In this document: positions 24,331-38,317 of the stretch, in pieces
Position numbering within the stretch: the first letter of the stretch is position 1
Layout: each line of letters opens with the position of its first letter
Assembly (NCBI GenBank): GCA_003342895.1
Contig: PTFA01000055.1
Location: 3,503,629-3,567,628 of the forward strand
DNA from: Casuarius casuarius
Lineage: Eukaryota; Chordata; Aves; Casuariiformes; Casuariidae
DNA: 64,000 nucleotides
Reading direction: 5' to 3'
The notes under the pieces: model-generated
Seen by the model: the letters and a program-made list of their open reading frames with translations, nothing else
The model's database searches: none
Told to the model about the DNA's origin: nothing
Position numbers and translations under genes: made by a program

Positions 24331-26436
24331 TCCAATGGTAACTGAGGACTGAACTCAAAATACATCAGCATTTAAAATATAAAATAAGGAGGAAGTGGAG
24401 CAAATTTGTTTTGAGAAGAAATTTTCTGTGCATATATCTGTGAATTATTCAGATATTCTCGAAATCTTCTTCAGACCTTTTCTATGGTCATAACAGCAAG
24501 CCTGTGAATGTTCTCAATATTTCTTCTATAATTTCATTTTTCAGGCCCTGTTGGGCCTGAAAACAAGGGAGCCTTTTCATTTGGATGAGCTCTCAGGCAC
24601 AGTCTGTCCACTTAATGTTGGTCTAAAACAAGCAGTGAAGTGTAAAGTCTGATTCTGCTGAAGTGGGCAAATGCACCAGGCTAAGAGATGATTAAATTAC
24701 CAAAATCCATGCTTTTCTCAGGATAGACTGTGGAATGATGAGGAAATAAAGCTGATTGTATTGAAATACAGTAGCCACTACAGCATTGCATATACAAAGC
24801 ACTGATCTGGTATAAACTCTTCTGCTTGTTTGTTCAATAAATATCTGAATTCCCTTTTTATGGGACAGCTTTGTATCATATTTACATAAGTGACTCTGAC
24901 CTTAGACTGGAACAGATAATGGCTGTTATTATGTAGATGACATACAAGCATAATGTCAAAATAAATTCTATAGGATGTACTCTGGTTAATTCAAAAAAAA
25001 TGTGCGCAGCTGCCTGTTTCAGATCTCTATCAAATTTGCACTGTGATATATTCCAGTATACGTTTATAGAACATCAATACTTCTGGAGACATAAATGTCC
25101 TTAGCAAATAACACAGAAGTTCCTAAACTGTGGCTGTAATGACGAAAAACTGCAGCAGAATCCAGTTGCTGTGATAACTGCATGCATACTCCATAAGTCT
25201 TGGTAAAACAGACTTTACATAAACATGAAAGTAGAAAACTACCTTAGCAGGCTTATGATCAGAGAGGAAAACAATGGAAATTTATTCATTTGTAACTATC
25301 CTTGGGACTTGGATAGATGCAGGGAAGATGGATGCTTTCCATATCGAAGTATAATTCAAATTGCTTATGACCTTCAGGGATTTTCTCTAAAAAACAAGCT
25401 GAAGATGTATGTTTATGTCTTATTATTCCTTAGATATAGGTTTCACACATACAAAGAAATACAGAACCTTAGCTTTCCAGTGGTGTAGCCTTAATATTAG
25501 AGTTATTTTGATGTGTTTTTCTGGAAATCGAAACACCTTTTAGATTTTTACATAAGAACTTTTGTGGAGGTGCTGAATTGGAATAAATCACCTATGTTTA
25601 ATGGAGACTGTCTAACACATTTTACCTCCTGTAGTAGGAAGCTATGGGTAGATATATTGCAGCATCATGAAATCAATCCTTTACCCTCCTAACACTGAAA
25701 AATTATTGAAACAAAGCCAGGAATACCTCTGTCTTAAAAAATGATTGCATTAACCTACACTGTCTAATATTAAGAAAATTTTGCAATAAAGATTGTGCCA
25801 TTTCTGGATGAGTTGCAGAATACAGAAAAATGCATCTTTTCATGTAAAGATGCTTTCTTTTTTTTCCTGCTAGATGCATTTATCAAGATATATAATGTAG
25901 GGATATTGGTACAAATGTCTTTCATTTCTCTGACATCTGGTGTACCATAGCTAGTATAGAGGACATGAGAAGCTATTTCTTTAAATGGCTGTCAAGATAA
26001 TTTGTATAGTGATTTACACAACAGGCAGTATATAAAGGTTGCTATTGTTAAATTAAAATACGCATTTGAACCTTAGTAATACAATCACTGTCCTGTAGCT
26101 GCCTCTTTAAAAAATTTCATTAGGAAAGTAAACCAACTAAAATAAGAGTGTGCCTTTATGCCAGAATTTGTGTTCATTTGATCTGTTCTTTAAGGAACTA
26201 AAAAGACAAATGCCTAAAAGAAAAATAAAAATACAAAGGAGTTGGTGTTAATTAAATCTGTCATAACTAACATTAGTCTACAGGTCTGTGAGCCTAATTC
26301 TACAGCCATTACAGATGGAGCCGTCAATTTCAGCAGGCTTGAAGAGAGTCTTTTTAGCTTTAGTTTTTTTTCAGCATAAATACAAAGCATTGCAATATCT
26401 CGTCAGAAAAGGTAAATAATAAATGTTATGAGAGAT

Positions 26437-26549
26437 GAACATTAAATGACACAGATTAGCCTGTCTGCTATGTTTGCAAATGCAACTAAATCCAAAAAAT
26501 CTAACTCAGAATAGAAGGGCCTACACAAAGAGAAAAAAATGTGCTCTGA
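26437..26549 (+). repeat. Module A, copy 1 of a two-module repeat
   Basis: 'gaacattaaatgacacagat', then 'aaatccaaaaaatctaactc', 'agaatagaagggcctacaca' and 'aagagaaaaaaatg' recur in the same orientation at 27549-27660 with roughly 80 per cent identity and a divergent middle. It is followed directly by module B. Confidence 0.85.
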
Positions 26550-26658
26550 GCTTAAAGGACAGGGCTAAGTGTTCTTTTTTTAATACTGTTAATAGATGTA
26601 GCAGACCTGGTCTGCATCCATCTTTCTTAGGCAAATGTTAGTTGTATGGTTTAACCTG
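26548..26658 (+). repeat. Module B, copy 1
   Basis: 'gagcttaaaggacagggcta', then 'tttaatactgttaatagatg', 'tagcagacctggtc' and 'ttagttgtatggtttaac' match the reverse complement of 27660-27779. So relative to module A this module is inverted in the second copy. Confidence 0.85.
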
Positions 26659-27038
26659 TGATATTTCCACATTTTGACTAAATGGGGAATGAATTCTTTG
26701 AGTAAATGTTAGGAGAGCTTTTTTTTGATAGCTCTGTGATATGTAGAGCTCAGGTCAAAAGAAGCTCACAAAGAATAAAACCTCTTCTCAGTTGAATTGC
26801 AGCCTGTTGAAAATTAGAGTATATGTGCTAGTCTCTTTCATAACTGCACAAGAAAGTAATAAAATACCTTCATGTGAATGGTGAAAATCTTCACACTTTG
26901 AATATAGAAAAGAAGCTGGGAAAGTCATGAACAAAAGCAAGAAACAAGCTTACATAGATGCTTAGTTCAGTTCAGAAACATTTACTAATTCTGTGAAATA
27001 CAGTTATTTCTTATAACATCTTCTGATGAATAGTTATT

Positions 27039-27080
27039 TCTTATTACAAACTGGGAGATCTCTTATTACAAATTGGGAGA
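27039..27080. repeat. 20-bp direct duplication, 22-bp period
   Basis: tcttattacaaactgggaga at 27039-27058 recurs at 27061-27080 with one change (c to t). Confidence 0.9.
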
Positions 27081-27548
27081 AACAAATACATGATAAACAA
27101 AATAGGTCACTATATTTGCTTTTCAGACAATTCTCTTCCTAAATACACAGTTTGGAGAAGTATGTATTTGTAATGATTTAGAAAGGAAGGTGTCAATCAA
27201 ACAAGTCATAATAGTTGTCTTAAGATGTTTTTTATATATAAGGAAAAAAGAAACCCAAGCAGTTTTAGCTGATTTACTGGGCTCTGCAAAGTAACAACTT
27301 CAAGACCTCTTTAGCCCAGGCTAAACTCACATTACAATACTTGATGTGTTAGTGAAACAAATATCAGCTGTAGCTAAGAAAACCATATAGGTGCTTTAAA
27401 TCTAAAAGTCCACTTTCTGTACAAATTGCTTTAGATGAACATACTAGGTAGAAAATTTTGGGATCGGCAATCAATTTTGAGATTTTTAATTTTGAGAATT
27501 TTGAAAATGTTGCTTTATAAAGTTATGGACTTCACAGTTCTGAGGGAA

Positions 27549-27660
27549 GAACATTAAATGAGACAGATTAGCCAATAAGGACTGTGATTACAAAATCAAT
27601 CAAATCCAAAAAATATAACTCAGAATAGAAAGGCCTACACAAGGACAAAAAATATATCAT
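27549..27660 (+). repeat. Module A, copy 2
   Basis: 'gaacattaaatgagacagat', 'caaatccaaaaaatataact' and 'cagaatagaaaggcctacac' repeat the block at 26437-26549 in direct orientation, 1.1 kb downstream. Confidence 0.85.
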
Positions 27661-27779
27661 GAGTTAAAGCATACAACTAACAGATCCACATTTACCTTAA
27701 AAAACACTGACACTGACCAAGTCTACTACACCAGTTAACAGTATTAAAAAAACCACTTAGCTCTGTCCCTTAAGTTCAC
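27660..27779 (-). repeat. Module B, copy 2 (inverted)
   Basis: Reverse-complemented, it reads 'gaacttaagggacagagcta', 'tttaatactgttaactggtg', 'tagtagacttggtc' and 'ttagttgtatgctttaactc', in the same order as 26548-26658. It abuts module A copy 2, so the unit kept its position while module B was turned around. Confidence 0.85.
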
Positions 27780-28351
27780 AGTCTTTTTTTTTGTCCAGCA
27801 CCCCAGTAAAATTACAAATACAAATTATTCATGGAGACTGTTGTGGATTTTGCATAATAACTTTACATTTTCAAGCTCTCTGATTATTTTAGTCAGTATG
27901 TATGAAGCTAAGTCATTTACGTAGATCTGTATTCTGGTCTTTGCACTTCATTCTGTTCCTATTTTTTAAAAACCAAATCATGTTAAGACAGTGGATTCCA
28001 CTAAAGAGGAAGCTCCTACTACTCTGTACAAAGCTCATTTTCCAATAACAAGAGAGGCATGCTCTCTGACTGTCCATCAGTCTGAAAAATTCTGTTTTTC
28101 CAGCATGATATTTAATGTGTTTGCTCCCAGTAATACAAAGCTAATACTTGAATGAGGCTGGGAGGGATGATTTAGCAACTAATGACCCTGAGAGCCAGGA
28201 ATTCCTGACCTGGGAGCAGCAACGTAAGTTGCAGATCTGCCAAAGGCTTTTGAAAAAGAATGGGGGATTGAGATGGATGTCAGCTAAGAGTTTGGTGCAA
28301 ATCCTGTCCTAGTAATAGCAGCTGCATTTCATGTAACTTTTTCTGAAAAGC

Positions 28352-28402
28352 TTTTTCTTTTTTCTCTAAGGAATTAATTTTCTTTTTTCTCTAAGGAATT
28401 AA
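28352..28402. repeat. 25-26-bp tandem duplication
   Basis: ttttcttttttctctaagga followed by attaa occurs twice back to back with no mismatch, so it is recent. Confidence 0.93.
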
Positions 28403-31057
28403 AGGCATAACTTGTGGTAAAGTTTTAGCAGCAGGAATGCTCAGATCAACTGCGGTCACTGCTGATCACCTTTTTGACACTGCTTCCTTGTATTTGTTGT
28501 ACCTCTCAGAAATCATACCTGCCCTCTGTCATCCAGTAGATTTACGCTTGGGCAGCCTCTCACAGAGGAGCGAGACAAAGCTTCTACTGGCAATATAAAA
28601 CAGATGGGTCTTTTATGAGCTATTCATATTTCCCTAATTTGCAGTGAGGTTCAGCTCTGAAATCAGTCTATTTGAAAAAGAACTGTGGGTTTCAATGCTT
28701 GCCCAGAATTGGCAGTTCTGATGTCTGGTTAAAAAATGCAAGGGGCCTGGTAATGCACGTCTTAGTAAACAGTTAAATGCTTGGTCTCTTTTTAAATCTT
28801 TTTTTTTTCTCTCTCTCTCTAAGTCAGCTTCACTGTTAAAATTCAAGCTCTAGTCTGCTTTTTTTCTCCTGATTGCAGATTTAAATTAGGGATTGGCTCA
28901 TTCTGCTTTTATTCTAAATTTAAATAACCATGACACAGCAGCACAAGTCAGATGTGGGGAAAATGTTGTTGCCAATTGTATATAGTGATTATGAAAGAAG
29001 TCATCCCACAGCTCAGTGACTATCCTCCAGTGTATAGATTATGTCACAGGCTATTGACTATTGGGATTTACAGCAGAGAGGTTTATCATTACTTTGTTTA
29101 CTGTTTGTGCTCATGTGAATATATTTCACACTGATTTTTTTTTATGTTTCTTTATAATGCAGGTCAGCAGCCTTTGTAGTTTTGAGGTTTTATAGTCTAT
29201 CTTTTTCCTAGTCATGAAGGCACAAATGCATAAAGGAATTTGGGTGTAACAAGAGCTTTCCTAGATACCTAGTTCCCAGAGTAGAAATCCCACACCTAGA
29301 TGAGGCGACTGCATTTCCTAGTGTATAAGAAGAACTGGACATTTAGGGCAAGAACTTAAAACAGCCAGATGGTGCCTGGAGTGAAGGGTTAGGGTTTGTA
29401 AGACAGGAGTAGGAAACATGGAAAATGGAGATAGGTCTGAAATTTTGTAATGCTGAATTAGGTATATTCATGGTATCAGAACTGACAGTATGAAAACAGC
29501 TCCTGGACTAAGGTGCTTCAGTGTTCTTTCTCTGTATGTTGAATAACCAGTTTATTCCTAATATGATGGATGTGATGGAGGTTAAGGAATGCCCAGGATG
29601 TGAGTAGTCTGTGTCATTGCTGCCAAGAATCAAAGCACTGTTCTCATCTTTGTAGAGAAATTCAAATCTGTAGGCTGAAGAGAAGTCTTCTTCTATGTCT
29701 CTTTGAAGCTATATCTCACTGAAGAAACAATGCAAATTCCTGAGGCCACAGACAAGAGAGGGCATTCACTAGGTGAGGGTAATCGAGTAGTAGGAACGCT
29801 TTCCTAAGAAATGGGAAATAATCTTCAACCCTTGGGCTGAGCAGGGCATTGAGCCTGGCTTTTTCTCCTTTCTGGATAAGAGCTATAACTGTGAGTTTAC
29901 TATATAAAAATGACTAGTGAGACCATAACCACTACTGGAAATGTGGTTTTCATTCACAAACAACAGTGGCAGTAGCTATGGTGTTTTGTGATGAGTTCAA
30001 TACTGTCGGCATGTGGCAAAGACTGCTTCGAGGGAAATGCCTTGAGGCTTTAGGGAGCTGGGTCCCTAGTTTGTGGTTTCTGAGTATACTTAGACATAAC
30101 AGGAGGGACCTAGTCAGGATGGGAGAATTTTTACATGTGAACAGTAACAGCATTATCAGGAAGGTTACAACTGGTGAGGTTAGCACTTGCAGCCTAAACC
30201 AGGTGGGGAAGCTGTGGATTATATTCTTGGCACTTCAGTTCTCCATCAGACACTAATAGTTCACTAAGCTTTGAGAGTGCAGTTCAGTCGTTCTTATCTA
30301 AACACTTGATTCCTAGGTCTAAGTTCAATCCTTGGTCGAAGTTTTTAGATTTGAATTTATTTCATGCTCTGAGGGGTTCTAATCTCAGGTATTCAAAAAT
30401 TGAGCCACTTAAACATTTTTCTGATATCTATGGTGTATGTTTGATGAAACTTTGTTATTGATCTTCATTGGGCTTTTGAATCAGCCCTGCAGTCCAGAAG
30501 AAGAACTATTGGTGCTGATTTGATAAAAGGAAATGAGTTCATACCACTCTTTTCTGTCACTTTTTCAATGGTCAAATGATGCCTAAATATTGACACAAGC
30601 ATGTTGTTTCCAGGAGTCAAAACTCCATATGGATGACATGACTCCAACCTTACCATCATAATTCATGATTTTAGGCATTAGTAATGACATTAGGACTTTT
30701 TTTACCTTCTGACTAATTCCTAACACAGGATTCTACAAATACTGCATTTAAGATGCATTTAAGATTAAGTGTTTTGCTGGATCAGGTATTCAGCACCACA
30801 CAGGATTGGCACAATTCAATAGATCACTTAGCAATTCCTGGGCTGTAAGAGAGAAACTGCAATCACATATGAGTGTGATGCCTCTGCAAAAGCTGGATAA
30901 TATCCAGTACCATATTCATGCCAAGTATTAAAAAGTACATTACTATGAATCACAGGAAAATGTGTTTGGATATCCAAATAGGTATTCACTATTTTCACAA
31001 CTCATATTAAATATGGAGAATGGAAAATTTGGCCTAAACTGAATTATCTTCTTCAAA

Positions 31058-31114
31058 TAAGGTCATCTCTTCTGTGTTTAACTACACATTGGCTGTGTAG
31101 TTCAAATGACCTTA
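31058..31114. repeat. Two-tier inverted repeat (hairpin)
   Basis: Inner arms aactacaca (31080-31088) and tgtgtagtt (31094-31102) flank a 5-nt loop. Outer arms taaggtcat (31058-31066) and atgacctta (31106-31114) pair as well, leaving an asymmetric 13/3-nt internal loop. The total is about 57 nt, which would fold in RNA from either strand. Confidence 0.85.
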
Positions 31115-34100
31115 CTTATGTTAATGTAATCTATAGATTGCCTTCTGAGAGCATTCTGTGGGGGTTGGGAATGGTATACAATCCACAATTAAATTAGTTT
31201 TCAGAACATCACTTCATATTACTTACCATAAGTTGTGCACAACTCTGCATAAAAGACATCTGCATCACAGTAATATTTTTGCTGTTTATTTACAGCAGTG
31301 CCCACACTGTGCTTCCTGTTTTCCAGACACTTACCCAGTACCTGCTCTGAGGAGCTCAGAATTCAATACTGAGCAGAGGAGTAGCAGTGGGCAATTTGCA
31401 ATAATCGATAGCAGAGATCAATGGTTTGTTGTAAGCAGTATAGCAGAAGAGCACTATAGCAGAGCAGCTTAAGTGGAACAGGGCTAAAGATCTTGTGAGT
31501 AGGCTAAGGGAGCTGCCCCATGCACAGGGTAAGCAGATACAGGAGAGAATCAGATGAGAATATGGTAGCGTGGATGAACGAATGGATGATGGCAAGCAGA
31601 AGCCAGTCATGCTCCAGTGTTGTGCAGTCTGCAGCCTTTCTCCCTTAGTGCAGCAGCATTTGGCATAGCCTCAGAGCTGCAGCATCCATCCAGCAGTACC
31701 CAAACTGCAAATGCTGGTTTGTCCTGCATGAGTAGTGGCTGCCAGCTTGGGCGATAGATACTCAGATTGGAGCGGGGAGCTTCCTCCGAGCAGAAAGCCT
31801 GAGATGCTGCTCTGGAGCTCAGCTGCAAAGCGTCAGCTCAAGGGGCATAGCAGATTCCTCTGCTGCTGATAGCGCTAGGGTGCACCTTGCAACACATCCT
31901 CACTACTGCAATTACCAATGTATCTTCTGAAGGCAAAGATCCTCATTTTGAGCTTTTCCATCTTCTACAATTTTAGCAGATGATTTTTCAAATTTTCATT
32001 TAAATTCCCAGTAGTGAATCCACAGAAAAAAAAGTGCAGCAGTTCTGATCCCTGTCCCTGCTTAAGAAAAATGCATACTGGCGTAATGGATTTTTCCTGA
32101 AGCAAGGACAGCATGATTAATTCTTACAAACTCATTGAAAATCAACAGATATCTCATCTGATCTAAGTTTTTTTTACGTAAAAGGTTGGATTAATATAGT
32201 ATATATTTTTATATAGTAAATAACATGGTATATTATCTGTATATATAATGTGTTGCTTCTTAATGACATAGATTTAATGATATAACTAATTTATGAGATT
32301 ATCAGTATGCTTAGCAACATATAAAATGCAGAAGAGTATAAGATGCCTATTGAAAAAAGTTACACTTGTTTTTGCAAAAATAAATATTTTATAACTGTAT
32401 CTTTCTTAAAATTCATTCCTTAGCCCTCACATTATTTAATTTTAATTATCACTATCGAATTCCATCATATAATCCAAAGAAATACCCATTACACACCTCT
32501 AAGTGTATATGTAAATAATATCATAGTGGAAGACACCTTTGCTCTGCAGTCATTGTGTTACAATTGCCTTTTCGTTATTACAAGGAAGGTACATCATGAC
32601 AATATACCCCAGGTTTTCCCGATTTGGAAGCAAAAGAACTCTGTACTAAGGATTCAGTCACTCCGTTCTCAGCAAGAACTGCAGTTACTTTCTCTTACTG
32701 AGATGGAGTTGGAAGGGACAAGGAAAGTCAGCATGGTTAAAACAGGTTTGAGATTTAATATTCTGTGCCACGTTTCAAACACTCCACCTGGGAGGTATCC
32801 AGCTTACCTATTTCACCATACTATAGTGAAAATAGGTTAATAATACGCAAAGGTGCTTTAAGAATAGTGAGAAGACAGAGAGGACAATGTATCATATTTA
32901 AACTGAGAAGTGGAGCTGTCATGTTGAGCATTGAGAAAGAAAGTGTGCCCTGCAAAGATTTGTCTCACTTTAGTTTTCAGCATTCTAACTTCTATATTAT
33001 TTTCTGATTTAAAAAAAAAAATCCTAAGTTAAGAGAGGTTTTTGCTGAGCCACTGTCACAGAATATGAATGACCGTAGGTCATCAGAGAGGACCCATGTT
33101 TTATCTCTTATCGTTGATGCCTCATGATCCATGTCCTTGCCCATGCCTCGCATCACATGCGTCACTCATGTCAGTTCAGACTTCTGTAGCCCTAATCATG
33201 CTACATGGATCCTGGGGTGATGGCTGGAGAAGATAGATACTTGTTTGGACCTCACAGGTTGAAAGTATACCACCTATCTTAGACATTATATTCTCTTCCC
33301 ATTCCTTTTTGGGGAAGGGTTTAGCCTAAAGTATCCTATTTAAAAAGGAATTGACAATTTTAAGTTTGAACCTGTATACTTTTTTAATTTATAATTCTGA
33401 ACAAATGAAAATATGATGATGTAAAAATTAATTTGTTGCTATGCACTTTTCTGCTAAGCATTACTGGAATGGATAACAAGCTATTCTCAGCAGTCTTTTC
33501 AAAAACTTCTTAATTCACAGCATGCTCTGAAAAATTACTGGGTCACTCTGACATTCCAGTTTTTCAGTTTTAGATAAGCATATGGTAGGTCTAATACAAA
33601 ATTTCAGAGCAGAGAATCATTTCTGTGGTTAGTAATTTTGCTCTAACTTCAGTTAAATTCTGCTGTGAGATTAAGATCATGCTTAGGTGTATGATGTGAC
33701 TGAGTGTATTGTAGTTGCCATAAATCTGTGACATAAAAGTCATAATTAATTAACAATGACTCTACTATTTCCCTATATTACTCTCTTGAATATATGCAAT
33801 ATCTTACTAAGAAACATCCGTGCTGGAACCACTTGAACCACAGTTATATAACCCCAGTTATAGCATCTGGTGATGAGTTAGCATTTGTTTGTGTGATCTT
33901 TCCGTAAATGCTTGAATCGTTTTTCCTTCTGTCACATCTGCTTTCGGAAAAGTCTAACACTGAAATAGCCATTTAAGAGTACCATAATCTTTCTTCAGGA
34001 AGTACTGTGAAGCTAATATAATTAAAACATAGAAACACATGAATACAACAGTGTATTAAATAAAAAGGTAGCTGTTATGTTGCAGTGAATGTCAGTAGGA

Positions 34101-37100
34101 ATACTCAGACTTTTAATTCTTTCATTTGGGAAGTTAGATCTTCACTTTGGTTTGCATCAGCCTGGATTTCGTTGTACTATATGTGTTTACTTAATTATGT
34201 TGTGTAACAAAGGACAGAATTTGGCCCCCTTCTTTTTAAATTTCAGATCCTAGCAGTCATCATTATTTGCTTAGTGTCAATTACATCCTCAGCCTTCTTG
34301 AACTCCTAACCATGAAGACGATTACTGGCCTATACAGCTGTCTTTATTGACAATTTTCACATCTGGGTACGTGAAGTACTCATGGACTTCTGTGTCCTGT
34401 ATAGACACAGAAGAGAAGTTTGGTTTTTGTAAATTTGGAAAATCTGTAACTTCCACCAAAGTTACTGGACACTGCAGGTGCTTGACATAAAAGAAACAGT
34501 GGTGCAAAACAAAGCATCCTAGTACAGCCATCTTAGCCAAAACTGAGTGTCATTACAGATCATGTTTTCCTCATTCTGAAGATTAAAAGGGAAAAAATGG
34601 GAGAAAAATTGGATGTTCCACACTTTTATTTGTTGCCTCAGATCGTCAGTAAAGAGCACTTCGAAAACCAAAGTACATTTCCGTGCTTCTAGGACTGAAT
34701 ATAATTTCCAGGTTTACGTTATGAGGTCTGTCATCTAAAATGGCTGTTTGTTTTGGCAGATGTTTGGAAAGGACTATTTTTCCCCCCCAGTTAGCATCAT
34801 GTAGGTTTAGTGAAATCAACAACTTCTGTTTGAGCTATGTGCTGTGGGCTGGAACATGAACCCCTGGGAATTTATGTGGAGCTGACTAATAAACATCCTC
34901 CTCTTACTGCTCTGGAGCAGCAGTCTCTGAGCTTGCTTACCTGCGAAATGGCCAGAATTCAGATTGTTTTCTTCTTTCTCTGGCATTGCTGAAAGTATAT
35001 TAGAAAAGACTCCTTTCTGCAGCAATATCCTGGTTTTGATCTTTCTTTGTTCGAGTCTCCTCTTTCATTGTCAGTCTTTCTTGTCAGTCACAACAGCATT
35101 TTGTCAGCTGATGGCTGATGATTCGGTTATGTCTGCACAACAAGAGAACATGTCCCACAGCTTAATCAAATCAGGGTAGAAAGAGTCCTTATTTTTTATC
35201 TAGGATCAAAGAAAAAATTGGTCGAGTGTCAGATAATGCAATTTTCAGTTAATATGCTGATCAATGTAATATTCAATGAAAAGATTCCTGAGGGTCCTAT
35301 TCAGGGCACAGCAACCAAAGCAAGAGACAGAATTCAGGGAAAATATACATCCACCAAAAAGATACCTTTTCCAGTGAATGAGGCCTGTTAAGGAACTTGA
35401 ACTACATTAGCTCTGCTGTGTACTTTAGTAGCCGCTCTATCAAGGGATTTCTTAACTTGGCTTTACAAATTAATTTAATCTAATCTGTAATTGCAAAAGA
35501 TTTGTTTGCATATATTTCTTTTAAATTTAACTTTATATTTGATTTTCTTTGGTAAATTCTATATGTATCTGAAATAATTATAATATTCCAATATGGTTAT
35601 ATTTTTGATTCAAACTCCTGAGTTTAACTCTTCTGGAAGGTAATTTTCTTTTTTGTTTATACTTAATAAAATGTATATGGGAAGAACTGGGACCAGATAC
35701 ATTTTCTTCTCCTGATACTCTGAAGAGGTCAATAAGAATTGTAGGACTGTAAGCACGGATTTTCAATGTGACAAATTTGCTTTCTTTATCCCCGGCATAA
35801 AGACATGGTATTTAGTGCAAGTTAAAAATAATTTTGTTTGATCATAATAGGAGTATATAGGATTTATATTTTTATTTATGCTCATAGTATTTACATATGT
35901 TTATACTTATACATTTGTGTATGCACACAAGAACATGTAGCTTTGTGAATATATTTTCTGCAAATTAACAAACACTGCTAGTACTATAAAAACACTGTTA
36001 TGTGGAAGTTACAAGCCTGGGAAGAAAGAGGATAGTGCTGTAGCAGAACATGGAGACTTTCAGGAATCTGTATCTTTTTTATTGAATATTTAAATTAGAG
36101 ATGAAACAGTACAGTATATAAAATAAAACAATATTATAATCATTAAACATCTACTGCTTCAATGAAGACAGTGCTGCATTGGAGGCAGAGAAGCCCTTTG
36201 AAAGTTATTTACACTCAATTTGTTTTTAGACTGTTCTCTGACTGTGTATAAACCCAATGTCTGGTTTTGTAGTAGCTAGTGCTTTAATCTAGCTGTGATT
36301 ATAATTATGCTTGCTATGGATTTCACAGCTGGTCATTTTTCTGCTTCCATTAGACTGTAATTTCCTATTCCTTTATGATGCATTAAGACAGAATAACTCT
36401 GATTACTGGAAAAATACCTGTAGTTTGAAAATTGCAGCTAAAGAATCACGCTAATTATAGTGCATCATACATGATCTAAATCCTACCTTTAGAGATTATT
36501 TATAACCAGTATGCTTTATTTTACTGAAATATTTGTGTTCAAAACTATTTTAAAGTAACCTATGGCAATCTTTCTGACAGGTAATATATATAAGAATTAC
36601 AGTGTTCTTGGGAAGAAAAGTGTTTTTAAGTCAGGCCTTTTACTTGGTCAAATTCTTTGCATACTGTATTTCTTTGGTACTTGATTTGGACTTTTGTCAT
36701 GACATTGTAGTTTCATGTCTGTTAGAATTCTACCCCTTTACTTGATCAGCATACGTGTTTTTGGTTCCTCCTAAAAGGTTAATTAATATATTAATTATAT
36801 GACGTAGCATTTCTGCCCTTGAAAACATGCATTTTGGCATTTAAAAGAAAAACAAGCCTGAATATAAAGTAACTATTATAGCTACAGAAGCATGAAATCT
36901 TTTTCCTCTAATTGTATTTTGCTTGAAAGTTCCATATAATTGGAACCCATAATCCACTGGTTCACCAGCTGATTTAAAAAATAAAACCAAACAAAAGAAA
37001 ATCAATACTGTAAAATTAGAATCTTTGCTAGAAAGAAAGGAAAATGGAGAAATCTATCTGCTTGGACTCTGGAAGGATCTGTTGTATTTAGGCAATGTAG

Positions 37101-38310
37101 TAAAAGGAAATCTTCAAAATAATTGAAGAAAATTTCAGATATATAGTGATGTGGCACCTCTTATGCTTCTGTGTATATTGTGCTCTACAGATTTGTAAAC
37201 CTTGAACTAGAAGAGAACTTGAGCCCTTTGGAGTCAGATCCACCAGTCCCTTCGAAACAGAATTTTTATGATTCTGTTACTCCATGGATTTCTACAGCCT
37301 GTGGTGGGAGTTATTTTATGGTTTTGTCCAGAAATTCGTTTATGGGTTTGATTTGATTCGAGTACCTGCTGCAATGAAAATTTTCACAGAAACATAAACT
37401 TCACCAAAAGTTCATTTTGGATAACTCAGCATTTTCCAGTTCAATACACATTGCATCAAAAATACAAATTGGCATTATTATTTCCTCAGTTATCTTAACA
37501 CAAAAATCATGAGTATTTTTAGTGAATAAAAATTTTATTTTATTATGAATCATATAATCATATTACTTAATATCTGTAAGTAGTCAGCCAGCTGTTATTC
37601 AAACATAACAGTTAAAAATAGTTATCATCTGTAAGCAGTACAGCAGTACAGCAATTTCACATTTTACAAAGTGAATCAGCAATTTCACATGCTTATTCTG
37701 AATCTGTAAACTTGAAGTATTAGTGTTACACACGATGCTAACCCTCACCTCTCTTTCTTTGCCTAAGTCTAAAAAATCAGATTTCCTTAGAAGTCCAAAA
37801 CATAATGTTTGTTCTTTTAAAATTTGATCCCAGAAGGTGATGAATTCTGGTCCTCAGCCAGCAAAGCACCTAACAGCCTGAATTCCTGTGGAAGGTTGGG
37901 CACGGGGAGTTTCCGGTAGCCAGGCTTTTTTCTTTTTTCCAAAGTGCATCTACCTACCTATGCAGTTATAAAGTTTATAGAAATCTTGTCTGGAACTTAT
38001 AAAATCACCAGGCCAGTTATCAAACATTCAAGAAGAAATGTCAAGAATGCTACTGCTCTTGATTGCCTGACACATTTCTGAAGTATAAATAGAGAAGGAA
38101 AATTTCCTAGATAATAACCCTCTTCTTTTGATTCCTCTTCTTTGCTTCACATAGTGCTCAATTTTTTGTATAAACTTTTGAACAAATGTGTCTTTCTTTA
38201 AACTATTGCTGGTTTTCATCCCTCTCTGAAAAAAAAGGATTAGTCAGATTTTCTAGCAAGAAGATTTTGGCAAAATTGACATTAAATACTAATTTTGAGC
38301 CTTAAATGGT
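31115..38310. other. Intron, no recognised gene
   Basis: 31300-31900 is somewhat GC-richer and has overlapping frames of 70-105 codons on both strands. None resembles a known protein. The remainder is AT-rich with no TE recognised. Confidence 0.55.
32160..32520. other. Very AT-rich stretch
   Basis: Contains 'agtatatatttttatatagt', 'ctgtatatataatgtg' and several homopolymeric A/T runs. It could act as a DNA-unwinding or matrix-attachment-like element, but base composition is the only evidence. Confidence 0.4.
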
Positions 38311-38317
38311 TTATAAG

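Noticed and set aside
32690..32720. 'gagttggaagggac' considered as a CR1 end
   Set aside because: Too short, and no matching flanks on either side.
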